From contig NW_026516479.1 of the NCBI RefSeq assembly GCF_025602895.1, forward strand, positions 1 through 33,825: a stretch of DNA of 33,825 bases, read 5' to 3'. The notes under the pieces were generated by a model. The model saw only the letters and a list, made by a program, of their open reading frames with translations. It made no database searches and was not told the origin of the DNA. Origin of the DNA: Polychytrium aggregatum. Taxonomy: Eukaryota > Chytridiomycota > Chytridiomycetes > Polychytriales. Positions 20,974-32,842 of the stretch are shown one piece after another. The translations under genes and the position numbers were made by a program. Numbering within the stretch: the first letter of the stretch is position 1; every line of letters starts with the position of its first letter.

Positions 20974-23348
20974 TTACCAGCCCGACGATCCCCCGGTGGC
21001 CCGATCGGCATGCCGGTCCTGTTCCCGTTCGCGCTCGTGATCGAGCTCCCGGCTCGGCTGATCTCGGCTGCCACCAGCCCATCCCTCGCCGCCGTCGGCC
21101 GGCGGAGGAGGAGTGGCTTTGCGCTCGGCAGGGGCACCGCTGGGGGCATCTCGGGTTTCGTCACGTCGCTCCTCACGGCGGTCATCCCTTCGGTCTTCGT
21201 TCGACCAGCCTTCTCGTGCACCTTGCTGATCCTTGCGCTCCTCGGATGAGCTCCAGTTCGATGCGCCATCGCGAGGGGCTGAGGGTCGATCGCCCGACCA
21301 GCCACGGTCGTCTCGTCGGTCGACGGCTCGATCACGGTCGCGATCGCCCGATCGTGCCGGAGGAGGAGGCCGGTCTCGGTCGTCGCGTCCGAATCGCTCA
21401 AAGTTTCCGCGGTCTGCCGGAGGGTAGGGTCCGCCTCGAGGAGAGCGCGAGCGGTCTCGGGATCTGGGAGGCGATCGCTCGCGGCGGTACGCAGGCCCGT
21501 CTCGGAACTCGCGGGGGTCTCGTCGATCGCGGTTGCGGGTGTCCTCACGAGGATCTCGGTAGTCACGGCCCGAGTCGCGCGGGTCTCTTCGCGGGTCGCG
21601 GTCGTCGTAACGGGGAGGTCGGTCACGGCCGCTGTCTCGCGGCGGACCGTCGAAACGCCAGGACTTTTGGGGACCAGAGCGAGCCCACTAGAAAGGGGGT
21701 TAATGATCCAGTTCAAGTTGCGAGATCCCGGCGAGACAAGGTGGAGAGACATAGCGAGATAGAAATGAGACGACGGAGACGTGGGCGAGCAGATGGAGGA
21801 CACGAGCCTGGCCCGCAATCGCAATCGCAATCGCAATCGCAATCGCAATCGCAATCGCAATCGCAATCGCAATCGCAATCGCAAGCACCAACACCAGGCT
21901 GGCCAGACATGCCCCGCTGCGCGAGTTGCTCGCAACCAACGCACCTGGATGTTGAGGACAGCGCCGTTTATGCTGCGGCCGTGGAGGTCATGGAAAGCAT
22001 CCTCAGCATCGCGGGGGTCTTCAAACTCAATGAAGGCGTATTGGTTGGTTTGGTTGGGCTTGGGGGCCGGAATGTCGCAGCGGACCAGGCGGCCGAATCT
22101 GGAAAGGATGCGTCCGCATCCAAATCGTCACCGATGCCACATCGAAGCCGAAACCGCATCCAGAAGAGTGACCGGCATCCGAATCACGACCCCAGAGGTT
22201 GCGTCGCAGGAGCGATGGTTGATGTGCGAGTTGGTTCGGCGCCGCGCAGATCGGCGGGGAGACGAAGCGGAGGCGAGAGAGAAAATCGGATGTTGGCGAG
22301 GTGTGCTGATCAGTACGAGTCGTGCTTCCGATCGAGCCGAAGACAGTGAGGGGGGGGTATTGCATCGGCCGCAGGTAAAAACAAGTCCAGCGAGATCGAG
22401 GATGCGGAGTGCCCACAAGCGGCAGAGGGCTGAAGCGACGCGCAAGCGGAGGCGAGGACGGAAGCACCGACGACGAGTGGCCGCAGAAACAGGATCGGCC
22501 GTCGTCGTCATTGTCATCGTCATCGCCATTATCATATCGTCATCGTCATCGTCGTCGTCGTCAACCTTCGTCGTCGACCCGAAACAGCCAGAGGTGCGCC
22601 AAAAATCGGTCCAAATGCCAGTGCAATCGTTCGTCCCAAAGAGCGAGTGTCGTCGATCCGCTCATAAAAAAGGGGGGGGAGACAGCCTATGGCCGTCGCT
22701 CTCCGTCTAGCCGTATCGCCGTATCGCCGAAAGGACGCAGAGGAGCAGCAGGAGGCAGGATGGAGGCAGAGCCGAGCATTGAAGCGCTTGAGCAGCCAAG
22801 GGACCGAGGAAGCAGCACCCACTGTCGCAAGATCAACTGTGCCGCTGGGCAGGGAGGCACAGCCGTCCCGGCGCAGAGCAGGACAGGCGATCAGCTCGAT
22901 CCTCTCCTCCCTCTTGCGTCTCGGACAGCCAGACAGCCGATAACCGCGAGAGCAGGCCGACAACGAAGCGAAATGCAACGCAACGCAAAGCAACGCAACG
23001 CAACACGGCCCGATCGAAGCGATCAAGGGCGGCGACGGCTGATGAGATGCGTCTCCAAGGGCCTCCACATGCGCCCACTAAAGGTCGGGAGGGGGGAGGG
23101 TAATGCAACACAACAGCCAAGGAAAACAGCCGGCGGCCGATGAGATCGGGGAATAGACACGTTCGGGCTATACTCTACCTTTCGAACTCGAAGCCAAGAT
23201 CTCTGGCGGACACGCTGGAGAAGGAGGACAGGGCAGATCAATCCTGGTCAGATCGAGAATCACGGCGCAATTTGCTCGGACCTAGCGCTATGCGCCAGGC
23301 ACGGGAGAGCTGTGACGGCAGCACGTCCACATACACCTGAACAGCCAT
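20974..23348 (-). CDS. SR-type splicing factor, Srp1-like (N-terminal RRM, RD/RS-rich tail)
   Basis: Well-supported exons are 23214-23179, 22098-21945 and 21687-20974 (stop TAA at 20974-20976); their phases agree. The first exon is tentatively the one with ATG at 23348 (MAVQVYV), but its junction with 23214 is unresolved. The RRM shows helix 1 SARDLGFEFERFGRLVRCDI, RNP1 YAFIEFED and RDAEDAFHDLHGR. That order closely resembles fission yeast Srp1 as I recall it. The 238-codon last exon is rich in Arg-Asp and some Arg-Ser dipeptides (RRERSPPRSRDRSRSPRGG), typical of SR splicing factors that bind pre-mRNA in the nucleus. The intron at 22099-23178 is unusually long for this window (1080 bp), and the intron at 21688-21944 contains a hexanucleotide microsatellite. 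Confidence 0.75.
21815..21880 (+). repeat. (GCAATC)11 microsatellite in an intron of the SR-protein gene
   Basis: Eleven perfect copies of GCAATC. They lie within the intron at 21688-21944, so the transcript carries (GATTGC)11. Perfect copies imply recent expansion. Confidence 0.95.
22099..23178 (-). other. Long intron of the SR-protein gene
   Basis: The intron has donor GTAGAG and acceptor TTTCCAG. It contains TCATCG/CGTCGT triplet runs near 22507-22575, homopolymer G runs near 22350 and 22673, and a GCAAC pentamer run at about 22974-23004. Open frames of more than 240 codons on the plus strand are compositional and have no domain. An additional exon hidden here cannot be excluded. Confidence 0.5.
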
Positions 23349-23709
23349 TCGACACACCGATGCAAGTGCCGGACCCGGACGAAGCACTGTTCTGCCCCCC
23401 CCCCAGGCGGGACGAGCCAGCCAGCTGGATTTGTGCAGCGCGGCCGCGAATAGAAGAGATCGACTTACCCAGAGCCAAAGCCGGCAACAAACAGCGTGGT
23501 TCTGCTCATGACGGATGGCGGATGGGGCAGCGGCAGGCAACGGAAACGGTGCAGGAAGGAAAGCGGAGCGAGACCAAGCGAGGCGGCCGAGTCTGACTTG
23601 GCCAGGGCCGACGACCAGGCAGAAAAAAGCAGCCGGCTCGAGCCGGAGCGCGGATCAATCCGATCCGCCCCGGCAGGCGAGGACGATGTTGGGAACGAGT
23701 GCCAACCGC

Positions 23710-23769
23710 GCAATGCAATGCAATGCAATGCAATGCAATGCAAGGCAATGCAAGGCAAGGCAAGGCAAG
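23710..23769 (+). repeat. GCAAT/GCAAG pentanucleotide array
   Basis: Twelve pentamers: six GCAAT, then mixed GCAAG and GCAAT. The array is in the 656-bp gap between the UBX-LRR gene stop (24005) and the tentative SR-protein start (23348), so it lies in the likely SR-gene promoter. Nothing else was recognised in this gap. Confidence 0.9.
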
Positions 23770-24004
23770 GCGGGGTGGAAGTGGGGGCGGATGCGGAGGC
23801 AGATGCACCGGCTGCAAGCGACACTCGAGACGCAGTTGACAAGCCACCATGCGTCCAGCGGAATATCGTAGCAACGATCGACTGTGTATTCAGGGCCGTG
23901 CTCTCCATGGCGAGTGTGGTCGTAAGCCGCCATCGGAGAGCCAGCGGGTGCCAGCGGGTGCCAGATACTTGAGCAAATGCGATACGTTCGAAACAATCTG
24001 GCGT

Positions 24005-27000
24005 TCACTCTTCACCGTCGCCAGGAGGAGCTGGAGGGGTATAGCGGACCACCAAGCCGTACCCCAGATCTGTGGGATGCGTTGCGATAAAGGAAATGGA
24101 TACCACCGCGAGTGGTTAGAATCGTACAGCTTTGAAGATACAACTCCGCAGCAGCAGCAAGCAGAGTCGGAAACGTCGATGGCATACCTTGGATGTTGGC
24201 GACACAGCCAGGAGTGACCAGAGTGCCTTCCAAGTTGATGATGGCCAAGTTGGAGAACGCTGCAGCAAGATAAAGTTAGTCGCTGGCTGCAGGGCACACA
24301 CGGTAATCGAGAGAGACTCGCTGGGTTGATGGGAGCATCGGCTCGCTGGTGCGCACCTGCCAGCATGTTCATAACGCCTGCATCTCTGACCGGCGTGTGC
24401 GACAGATTCAGGCTCTTGAGAGCGAACCGCATCGGTGACTTGGTGAGCTCGTCCAGGAGCTTATCGGAGACATGGGTCTGTGCCAGAGAGAGCACTCGCA
24501 GGTACGGAAGCGCCAGGAGGCAGCCCATTCCCTCGTCGTGGATATCGAGGTGGTTGAGGTAAAGCTCCTTGAGTTGCAGCAGCCCTGGTTGCAGATCGGC
24601 CCAAGCAGCGATGATACACGCACCCACAAATGCGAGCGAGTCACGGATGCCGTAGCGCGTGAGCCGGGAGCGAAGGACCAGCCGTGAATGCGGCTCAAGG
24701 CCGATTGGCGACTGGTTGATGCAGGAGCAAGTGCAGGAGCAAGTGCAAAGCTCTCGGGACCAAAGCATCCTCACCTGCAACCGAAGCAAGACCGGCGTCG
24801 TCCACCTTGGTTCGTGACAAGTTCAAGTGCTCCAATGTTCTCGAGAGTCGAGGAAGCGTCTGCAGCCCCTCGTTGGAGACTTGGGCGCCTTCAAGATCGA
24901 GCTTGACGAGTGGGAGATCTTGGAGTTGTAAAGCATGTCCAGCCGTGCGCCAGTCGTCAATGGGCATGTCAGACCACCTTCGGAAGCATGGGGCGCAAAG
25001 ACACTCGACACACTCATACGATGGCCATGTGGAGACAGCCGATCCGCCGTGTGCTGTCGTGCGAGCCCTGGTACTCACTTGCAATCACATACCTGTAAAC
25101 TTGGGGAGTATGCCATCCAGCGGTAAACCGGAGAGCGGGAGCTGGATATGCTGAAGATGCTGCTGGCCTGTTGTTTGCCAGCCGAGGCCGACAATCCCAT
25201 GGCCAAAAGAAGGGTGTCCGTCGTACCGAAGCAATTCAACGCAGCGTCAGCTCGGGCAACACAAGAAGCGGGGCCTCATTCGATCCTACACCCATCCTCG
25301 GTTGAACATGTGCTCATCGTCCGTCAGAGCAAATCCACAAGGGGCATCGACTGACGCACCTCTGGGGATCCAAATCAATCCCTCGGCGCTTAGGTTGTTG
25401 CAGCCGCGCAGATCGAGCTCCAGCAGGTTGCGAAACGACGAGACCACCAGGCGCACGTCGCCGTTGACAATCGGAGTGCCACTGATATCGAGGTACTCGA
25501 GGGCGTTGACGAGGCTACCACGAACAGGGCTCATTGGTGCTGCAAAGTGCAGTCGCGAGACGTTCAATCGAACAAGACGAGTGTTTGCCAGAAGTTCAAA
25601 GACACGCTCGCCCTCGATTCGCTGGCAGTTACCGATGCTGAGGGAGACGAGGGTCGTCTGAACAGCATCGATGATCTCGGCAAGGCCACTGGTGCCGATA
25701 AGGGTGTACGACAGGTCGAGCTCCCGCAATTGGCCAAGCTCTAGCAACGGAGTCGAGATTCGGTCTCACGTAAGCGTCTCGCACGGTTCGACGCCCCACC
25801 TCCCCACGAGAGTTGCACACATCTTCATCTTTCTTACCGCGGAAGACATATGCACATTTGTCGGTTACCCGACAGTTTGCCAGATTGAGACTTTGCAACG
25901 ACCGGGCAGCTGGAGCAAGGTCACGAAACATTCGCGTGAATAGGCTGTCACGTCTACCTCAAGAATACGACGCCAGCACACTAGAACAGCACTCGCCGCA
26001 TGAATCGTGGGTGATGATGCCTACCCGAGAGTGCGACAACAGCTTGGTCACTGATGTGGCAGCCCTTCAGCGACACTCGATCCAGCGTCACCCAATGGTC
26101 GAGGGTCAGCTTCTCCACGAGTGAGTCGGTGGTCAGCACGCAGCTGATTGAAATTGCCGTGGGTTGTCCGGGGCAGAGAGGAAAGCACTCGCTGTCAGTC
26201 CACCGTTGCTACACTTGGGCGGCGGCGTTAGCAGCGAGCAAAGGTACCGAGAGGTATGATGCTGCGGACAAAGCATTGCTGAGCGACAGTGTGCCGCTGG
26301 ATACCCACTGATCGAGACAAAGGTTTTCCACGATGCTATCAAACCGAGAGGCATGGATCGAGTCAGTCAGCCAGTCAGTCAGTCAGTCAGTCAGTCAGTC
26401 AGTCAGTCAGTCAGTCAGTCAGTCAGTCAGTCAGTCAGTCACTCAGTCAGTCACTCAGTCACTCAGTCAGTCAGGATGAAGCCTTGCTATTTGAGCACCG
26501 GATTGCAGCACAGGCATTTTAACGCACGCAGAGCTCAGTCGTGAGGCCAGGAAGGCGCTGATGGTCTTAGAGCGCACAGCATGATCTATGATCATCTCGA
26601 CCAGGGACGAGCCATAGCTTCGCAGCACAACCAAGGTTGAGGCCGCTGTTCGAGGGTCTCTAATCACATCTAAACCAAGATTAAATGCGTGAGCGGGAAG
26701 GCACCATTGCACCGCACACTCAGCCAACTTCAGTCCATACCCATAGATGTCAGCAGAGCCAGCTCCTTGAGTGAACGCGGCGACCTGAGCAGCTTGCGGG
26801 GCCTCTTCTCCGCGATAGTGTCGGCCGGCGCGACCGGGACAAAGGGCAGCGCTCCTGTATGGGGTTGATCAACGTCAGATCATTACCGAAATGCTCGAGA
26901 TATGGACCCAGCAGTGCCCGCCGTGCTTACTCTCGTCTTGGGGAACACTTCCGCCCAGGCGATTTCCGGCGCCGACAAAGGCGTTCTGGACAATCCGATA

Positions 27001-29183
27001 TCTCGGCCGTCCTCTATGAAGCCCGGGCTGTCTCCCGCGGTTCCTCGGTGCCGCATGGGGAGGGACAACTTCTGGCTCGTGGTCACTGGCACGGGAGCCG
27101 TCGTTATCGTCACTGGAATCGCTGGAATCGCTGGCGCCCACGCCATCATCGTCGCCGTTTTCATCAGTGTCTGAGTCCATGACATCGTGAGGACCAGGCC
27201 CGCTCCTGGTATCAGAAGCATCCTCGTTGCTATCAATGGCCATGTCGTCCGATGGGAGAGTGGCTGGTGCTGCCGGATCACGGGAAGTGGTCGCACTGGA
27301 GTCACCAAGTTCGGCTGAGGATGCGGCAACCAAGGGTGGCTGGGCTATCGGGCTAACGATTGCGGCCGGAGCACGATCCTGAACAAACACCGAGAAAGGA
27401 GATGAGGTGAATAGGGGAAGTGCAGACACTGGATTATCTGAGCTGCGAGTAATTACATTGCACAGAACACAGAACCTACCACCGACTCGGCAGCCAAAGG
27501 GACCACATGCAGATTCCCGCTGGGAACCAAACCTGAGAAGATGAATTGAGGGCCCGCTTGGAATCAGTCTTCCCTGGCAATCGGCGCCAAATTGCCCAGC
27601 CCATTCGGCGAGCCGCTCCCTCATCCTCGCTCGGATGCGCTGTTAGCACGGCTCTGCGGCTCCAGTAGAGGGCACGACCCCAGTACCTGCATCCAAAAGC
27701 GACAGGACATGGTCTTGACGGGCAAACGTTCGCCGCGGAAACGGCTGCAGTAACTGGAAGCTGCCGGCCTTGCACCAGGCTGGCACACGTGCACTTGCCG
27801 AATCGACGACCCAGGCAAAGACACTTCCCAGGTCCGAACTGGAGGTAAAGCGCTTCTTGACACTCGTTCCGTTGGGATACCGAATCTGATGCAAGCAACC
27901 GGCCGAGAGTGAGCGTGGGCACCGGTCGAAGAAATCCGTGCGAGGCGATCATGTCTCTGAGAGCCGATCCAACTCTACCTGGAGGACCGTTTCATTGGCC
28001 GAGGGGCTAGGCTGGACAGCCTTGGGCTTGATATCAGGCGGGGCCTATGCAGATAGCAGGATAGTCACAAGTCAGACGGATGGTGGCGGCAGAGGCTTCG
28101 TTTGTTGAGTCGGCAACAGTAACCGACGAAGGTCCGAGAGAGATAGGAGAACATACTGCCGATGTGGTAGATCTCAGCTTCATTCTCTCGCGATCCTCTT
28201 TGAAACGGGCCAGAGCCTCTTGCCGATGCTGAAAAGCCCCAGTGTGGATCGACAGAAGCGAGGAGCGCAGACATAGAGCGTTATTATCAGAGCAGGCCGG
28301 GTGGTATTCAGGGTTCATGAGCAGCTGGCGCCGATTCGTTCCGTCACTCGATCGCTCCTCTGGACTCGATCCACTCCCATCCCCGACGACGGACCGAAGG
28401 GTCAATCGCTGCTCGTACTCAACCAACCTGAGCATTTTGGCTCTTGAATCGCTTGCTCTCCTGGAATTGAATCGTCTGCGCCAAACGGGAGTGGTCTTCA
28501 CGAGTTGATGTATACCGCGAGCTGACCTATCGGAGCCAGGGATGGCGATGGGGTGTGAGCCGATATCATCACTGATGGTGTTTGAAGATCATTCGATCGG
28601 CGATATCGAGGAACACTGCGAGCCCCGGCCTCTCCAATTCGCCGTTCATGCGACCAATGCGCAGGAGAGCATCAGAGAGACGATCGATACCTGCGGGGTG
28701 GGATCGTGCTGGATGGGATCCTGCGCTGCCGATACAGGGCTCGTTATCCGAGAGGAGCTGGCATTCGTCGTCGGAGAATCGGCTGCTGGCTCACTCGACG
28801 GTGCGTCTGCATCGGGCAACGGCTCGATATCGACTTCGCTCGGGGACGAGTCTGAAGGCAGGTCGAGCCGCAGGATGGGTTGGTTGTTGGTGGAGAGCAA
28901 CTGGGACTTGATCCTGCACAGGCAATAATAGAGCTGGTTATTAGCTTGTAGGGAGAGGAAGGATGGGCTAAGGGAAAGCCGTCTCCACAAGAGAGCCGGG
29001 GGTGGTGGCCGAGGCGGGGAAGGGAGCGACAGGGGTCGTTGGGAAGGGAGCACCTTGCCAAACGCACCATGAATCGGCCTCCTCAGGGGACGTGAAGCCA
29101 TATTCGATTGCCCGGATGCAGGACTCCCACGAGTGGCCATATCCCAGCAGAGTGGCGAGCAGGAGATCGTGTCTCGTCGACAT
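24005..29183 (-). CDS. UBA-UBX-LRR protein, putative Cdc48/p97 adaptor, 1003 aa
   Basis: Twenty exons chain in phase from ATG at 29183 to TGA at 24005 (3012 nt): 29183-29068, 28913-28795, 28690-28573, 28521-28428, 28228-28157, 28044-27979, 27885-27687, 27532-27480, 27378-26931, 26854-26741, 26669-26528, 26335-26248, 26187-26025, 25957-25838, 25740-25360, 25167-25093, 25053-24775, 24584-24357, 24259-24188 and 24069-24005. Residues 5-45 form a UBA-like helical bundle (LLGYGHSWESCIRAIEYGF). Residues 118-173 are helical and charged (FKSQNAQHRQEALARFKEDR). Residues 190-274 are a UBX domain (IRYPNGTSVKKRFTSSSDLG) with the p97-binding FPR at 244-246. This first part resembles UBXN1/SAKS1. An acidic linker (about 325-375) leads to leucine-rich repeats (about 440-985), such as LVKLDLEGAQVSNEGLQTLP and LKELYLNHLDIHDEGMGCLL. 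Inferred role: bringing LRR-bound clients to Cdc48. Two adjacent genes are the alternative. Confidence 0.8.
26361..26474 (+). repeat. (AGTC)n tetranucleotide microsatellite in an intron of the UBX-LRR gene
   Basis: About 28 units of AGTC, with a few ACTC variants toward the right end. The array occupies most of the intron between exons 26669-26528 and 26335-26248. On the coding strand it reads (GACT)n. Confidence 0.95.
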
Positions 29184-29616
29184 GTTTGGAGATGCGGATG
29201 CAAGGAGATTGGGATCGGGGCGAGGACGAAGACGAAAGCGAAGGCGAAGGCAAAGGCAAAGGCGTGTTTGGGGGTGACATGGACGAACCAATCGTCCGGG
29301 ATCCAAGAGCCACCAAGCGAGCCACCACACCACCAGGCAGGGCGGACTCGCATACGACGGCATGCGATACTCTGGTAATGGAGCAGGTGTCGGATTGCGG
29401 CCCGAGCACCCCGACTGGGCGAATGCACGCCGAGCCAGTTTCTGCTTCTGCTTCTGCTTCTGCCTCTGCCCATGCTTCTGCTTCTGCGTCTGCTTCTGCT
29501 TCCCACGCTCTCACACCGATATTGGGTGACAGGATGGGCCGTGCAGCAAGCCAAGTTGCCGCACAGAGCCCTGCAATGTATTTGCGGTCCGTCGGAGAGC
29601 AGCCTCCCCCCCGGAC
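29184..29616. other. Intergenic region with microsatellites upstream of the UBX-LRR gene
   Basis: This 433-bp gap separates the aquaglyceroporin stop from the UBX-LRR start; both genes are on the minus strand. It contains GAAGGC/AAAGGC hexamer-like repeats at about 29224-29263 and a CTTCTG/CTTCTGCGT array at about 29440-29502. These overlap the likely UBX-LRR promoter. No gene. Confidence 0.6.
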
Positions 29617-31104
29617 TCACTCGTCGTCATAATGGACTTGTCGCTCCCGGGCGCTGTGGGTGAGACGGCGGCTTCGCGTTGACCTTGGGCGCTTCCCGAG
29701 GAGCAGCAAATAGATTCCGCCGCCGATCGGAGCGCCAATGAAAGGGCCGAGAATGTAGACCCAAAAGCCGATGCGTGAGCCTGGAAAGGCGACAGTGCCC
29801 CAGCCCAGAGCCGCGGCCACAAAGCGAGGGCCGAGGTCGCGGGCAGGATTGAAGGAGGCCATGGTGATTGGGCCAATGACGGCTATTAGGCAGGTGAGGG
29901 TAAGGCCGATAAAGTACGGTGCAAGCTCCTTTCGGGGCATGGCTCTGTTGTCGGGATCAGTCAGGGCAAAGGCCATGAAGGAGAGCATGCCAGATCCAAA
30001 GGCTTCGCAAAAGAGGGCATTCGCGGGGCTCAGCAGGGTGAGCAAAGGTCCATTGATGGAGGCGGACGAGGCGTTGGTTGTGGGGGTGTAGTACTGGGGG
30101 TAGTACCCCGGGTTGGGAAAGTAGTTCACAAAGATCATGGCCGAGAGTTCGGATCCGGACTGGCCGCGATGGATGTTGTTGAGCTGCTCGTATTCGGCAA
30201 TGAGGGCGTTGAAGAGTGCGTAGTTGAGGAACCCGGCAGCGATGCTTCCGAGCAGCTGGGCGACCCAGTACAGCAGGGCTTTCTTGAAGGTGAACCCGGT
30301 CCGGTACTGCCATATGGCCATCGTCAGCGAGATTGCAGGATTCAAGTGTGCCCCTGAGACGTAGGCCGTTCCGTAGATGGCGAGGCCCAAGGCAGTGCCG
30401 CAGACAACAGCCAGCTGACCGGGATCGAGCCAGATCCATCGTGGCAAGTGAGTTGTTGAGGGATCGATTCCGCCAATGTGTCGGATGGAGTTAAAGGCGG
30501 ACGGTCAGCACAACCAGGCGAGTGCCACAAGTGGATAGAAAATGGAGCGAGAGTTGGAATCGTACCCAGCTCAGCTAGGACGGCAGGCTTGCGACGACAT
30601 GGCTCTAGCAGATGCACGGAGCCCGCACATTGCTCAGCTCGGTCATGTGCGCTGAGACAGACACGCACTCACCTCCCAGATTCCTTTGAGAGCCCCGATG
30701 AGTACCAGGGACGACAGAGAGCCGATACAGAGCAGGACTAGAAACAGCGTTCCCAGAAACTCGGCGACGTAGGGTTGGAAATGGGGCCACGACAGCTGGA
30801 TCGCCAGCCCGTAGTAAGTAAGCTTCCTCTTGACCTTGTGGGTCCACAGACCCCATCGGATTTTGCAGGATACATGAGAGTCTGAGGGGTCGCTTTCGCC
30901 CATGTCGATCTCCACAACGGGTGTCTCCGACTCTTCGCTGCCGCTTTCGACCACCGACGACATGCCTAATAGCCCGTGGATGTGAGCGAGGCGCTGCGAA
31001 ATGCTGGAGATGCACAATATCGACGGCAGCACGAGCCAACGACCTCAGTGCAGTGACGTACTCAGATAGAGCAGGTTTTCTCCCTTCTTTGGCAGCTGCG
31101 ACAT
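29617..31104 (-). CDS. Aquaglyceroporin (MIP family), 377 aa
   Basis: Three exons chain in phase: 31104-31062, 30965-30673 and 30414-29617. The N-terminus is hydrophilic and acidic (about 70 residues). Helix 1 contains VAEFLGTLFLVLLCIGS. The first pore motif is GAHLNPAISL (NPA at 137-139) and the second is MASFNPARDLGPR (NPA at 301-303). The Asp after the second NPA (NPARD) is typical of glycerol-conducting GlpF-type channels rather than strict water channels. A long external loop (about 190-225, NNIHRGQSGSELSAMIFVNY) is also common in fungal aquaglyceroporins. The tail is short and basic. The protein should sit in the plasma membrane and pass glycerol and water during osmotic adjustment. An alternative start at 30963 would skip exon 1, but exon 1 joins in frame through GT-AG sites. 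Confidence 0.9.
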
Positions 31105-32842
31105 GGTATGTAGTGGGTATGGTACGAGTTGCTATGGCTGTGGGAAAGGGGAGCACGAGAAGAGGGCGGGTTGGGAGCAGCCACGGACGAGATTGCGTGC
31201 AGTGGTCTTGGCGAGTCATGGAGGCAGAATAGGAACCGCGGTGAAGGCAAATGAGTTTGGAGTATCGTTGTTTGAAGGCAGGGGCGACAGGACGGTGGTT
31301 GTATCGATTGCCACGATCCCAGGTGAGTGTTGGCATCCATTTTCATAATGGTGCTGGGGATCGGGACGCGTCGGCCTCGTTCGAGCTCAAGCCGACGATG
31401 GGACGGATGGCACATGCATTGACTCATAGATTTGCCCATGCACACCACATCGCACAAAGACCCTTGTGTTGAACCCTGAGAAAAAAGACCCGCCTACCTC
31501 GCAATGGCAGTGTGCTCCAGTCACGGTTGCGGAGGACTGCGGCCAAGTTTTGGTTGCGAGACGCGTCCAGTGATGACGACGAGGAGGAATGGTGCACAAG
31601 AAAGGCCGGGATGAAGGCTGTGGAGTGACAAGCCGGGCTCGGGCGAGTGGCCAGCGAGAAAGACGAGGGTGCTGTCGGAAATATATTTTCAGATTCGCCA
31701 AGAGCCAAACCGACAAGACGGAGAGAATCAGGGGCCGATCGTCACGGGGGGGGCAAGCGTCGATGCATTGGTTGTGCCCACGACACCTCAGGGGAAGCAC
31801 TGCACAGCCGAGCGGTGCGACTGACTCGCTGCCGGGTCGCGAATAGTGAGAGTTCCGCCATGCATGACAGCGCAAAGGGCTGATCCTGATCCTGATCCTG
31901 ATTCAAGCTGGGGGCAGCCGTGATTCTGGTGCGCGCCCTTGCAAACAGCAGGCCCCGTCGGGTTGATGTTCACGGACGAGGGCGAGCAGGCGTGCACGCA
32001 GAGGATATACGGGGTTCCGTGAGTGATCAGGGCGACGATGATGGCCGCAAGGACTGGTGGCGGTCGCAAGGGTGGCCGGAATGATGGACCCGACGACGAC
32101 AAGTCCGATGCTGGGCGTGGGAATCAGAAGCACCCTGGCGTTTGGCGGTGGCGGTGGCGGTGCTGCGGCGACACAGAACGGCAGCCAGGCTCGCTGCGAT
32201 TGGCCGGAGCCCAGAACATGTGCCGCTGCTGCCCCGGAGCAGACACGGTGCAGAGTGGCACAGACACGGAATCATGACAAGGGCGTGCTTCTGCGGCAGC
32301 GGCGAAGGACATGTGGGTATCAGGTGAGGCAGCAGGTCGCACAGAGCGGGAGAGAGCGAAAGCGAGAGCGAGGCGAGACAACAACAGCGAGAGCGGGGGG
32401 AATATTACTTTGACGCATCGGCTGCGGGCTGGGGCATTAACCCTCGACCCGACAGCACCCGCAGCCGAGGCGCATCAAATACACGCAGTATAGACCAGAT
32501 GCAGACTCATCCTCGCCTCGCTCACAGGACACCACCACACCACGCAGTCGCAACAGACCACAGTCTCAGTGTCGACGGCACATGACGCCGCCAAGGCGCC
32601 ACAGAACACAGACACAGAATGCCCCTGGCTCGCCAGAGCGGCGAGATTCCACTTTTTCGCCCCCCCCGCCCCAGGCGAGAGCCACAGGCGGCCAGGTCCT
32701 GCGCAACTGGGCCGCCCTTTTTTTCTTTCCTGCTGTTGTGAATCTCGTCTCCTCGTGCTCCTCGCCGGTGCTTTGCCGCTCTCCGAAATCTCGCTTCTTC
32801 TTCCTCCCCGTCGCCGACTGCCTATCTCGTCCGCTGCCTGCC
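31105..32842. promoter_or_regulatory. Divergent intergenic region between aquaglyceroporin and PP2C genes
   Basis: A 1.74-kb spacer upstream of both genes. It should hold both promoters. I noted a short GATCCT repeat at about 31884-31906, a pyrimidine/C-rich tract at about 32657-32670 and a T-rich tract at about 32717-32730 shortly before the PP2C start. No domain-bearing ORF and no tRNA-like structure was recognised. Confidence 0.5.

Noticed and set aside
21781..23143. Plus-strand open frames of 240-310 codons
   Set aside because: They overlap exons and introns of the minus-strand SR-protein gene, and their sequence is repeat translation such as alternating Asn-Arg and Ser/Arg runs.
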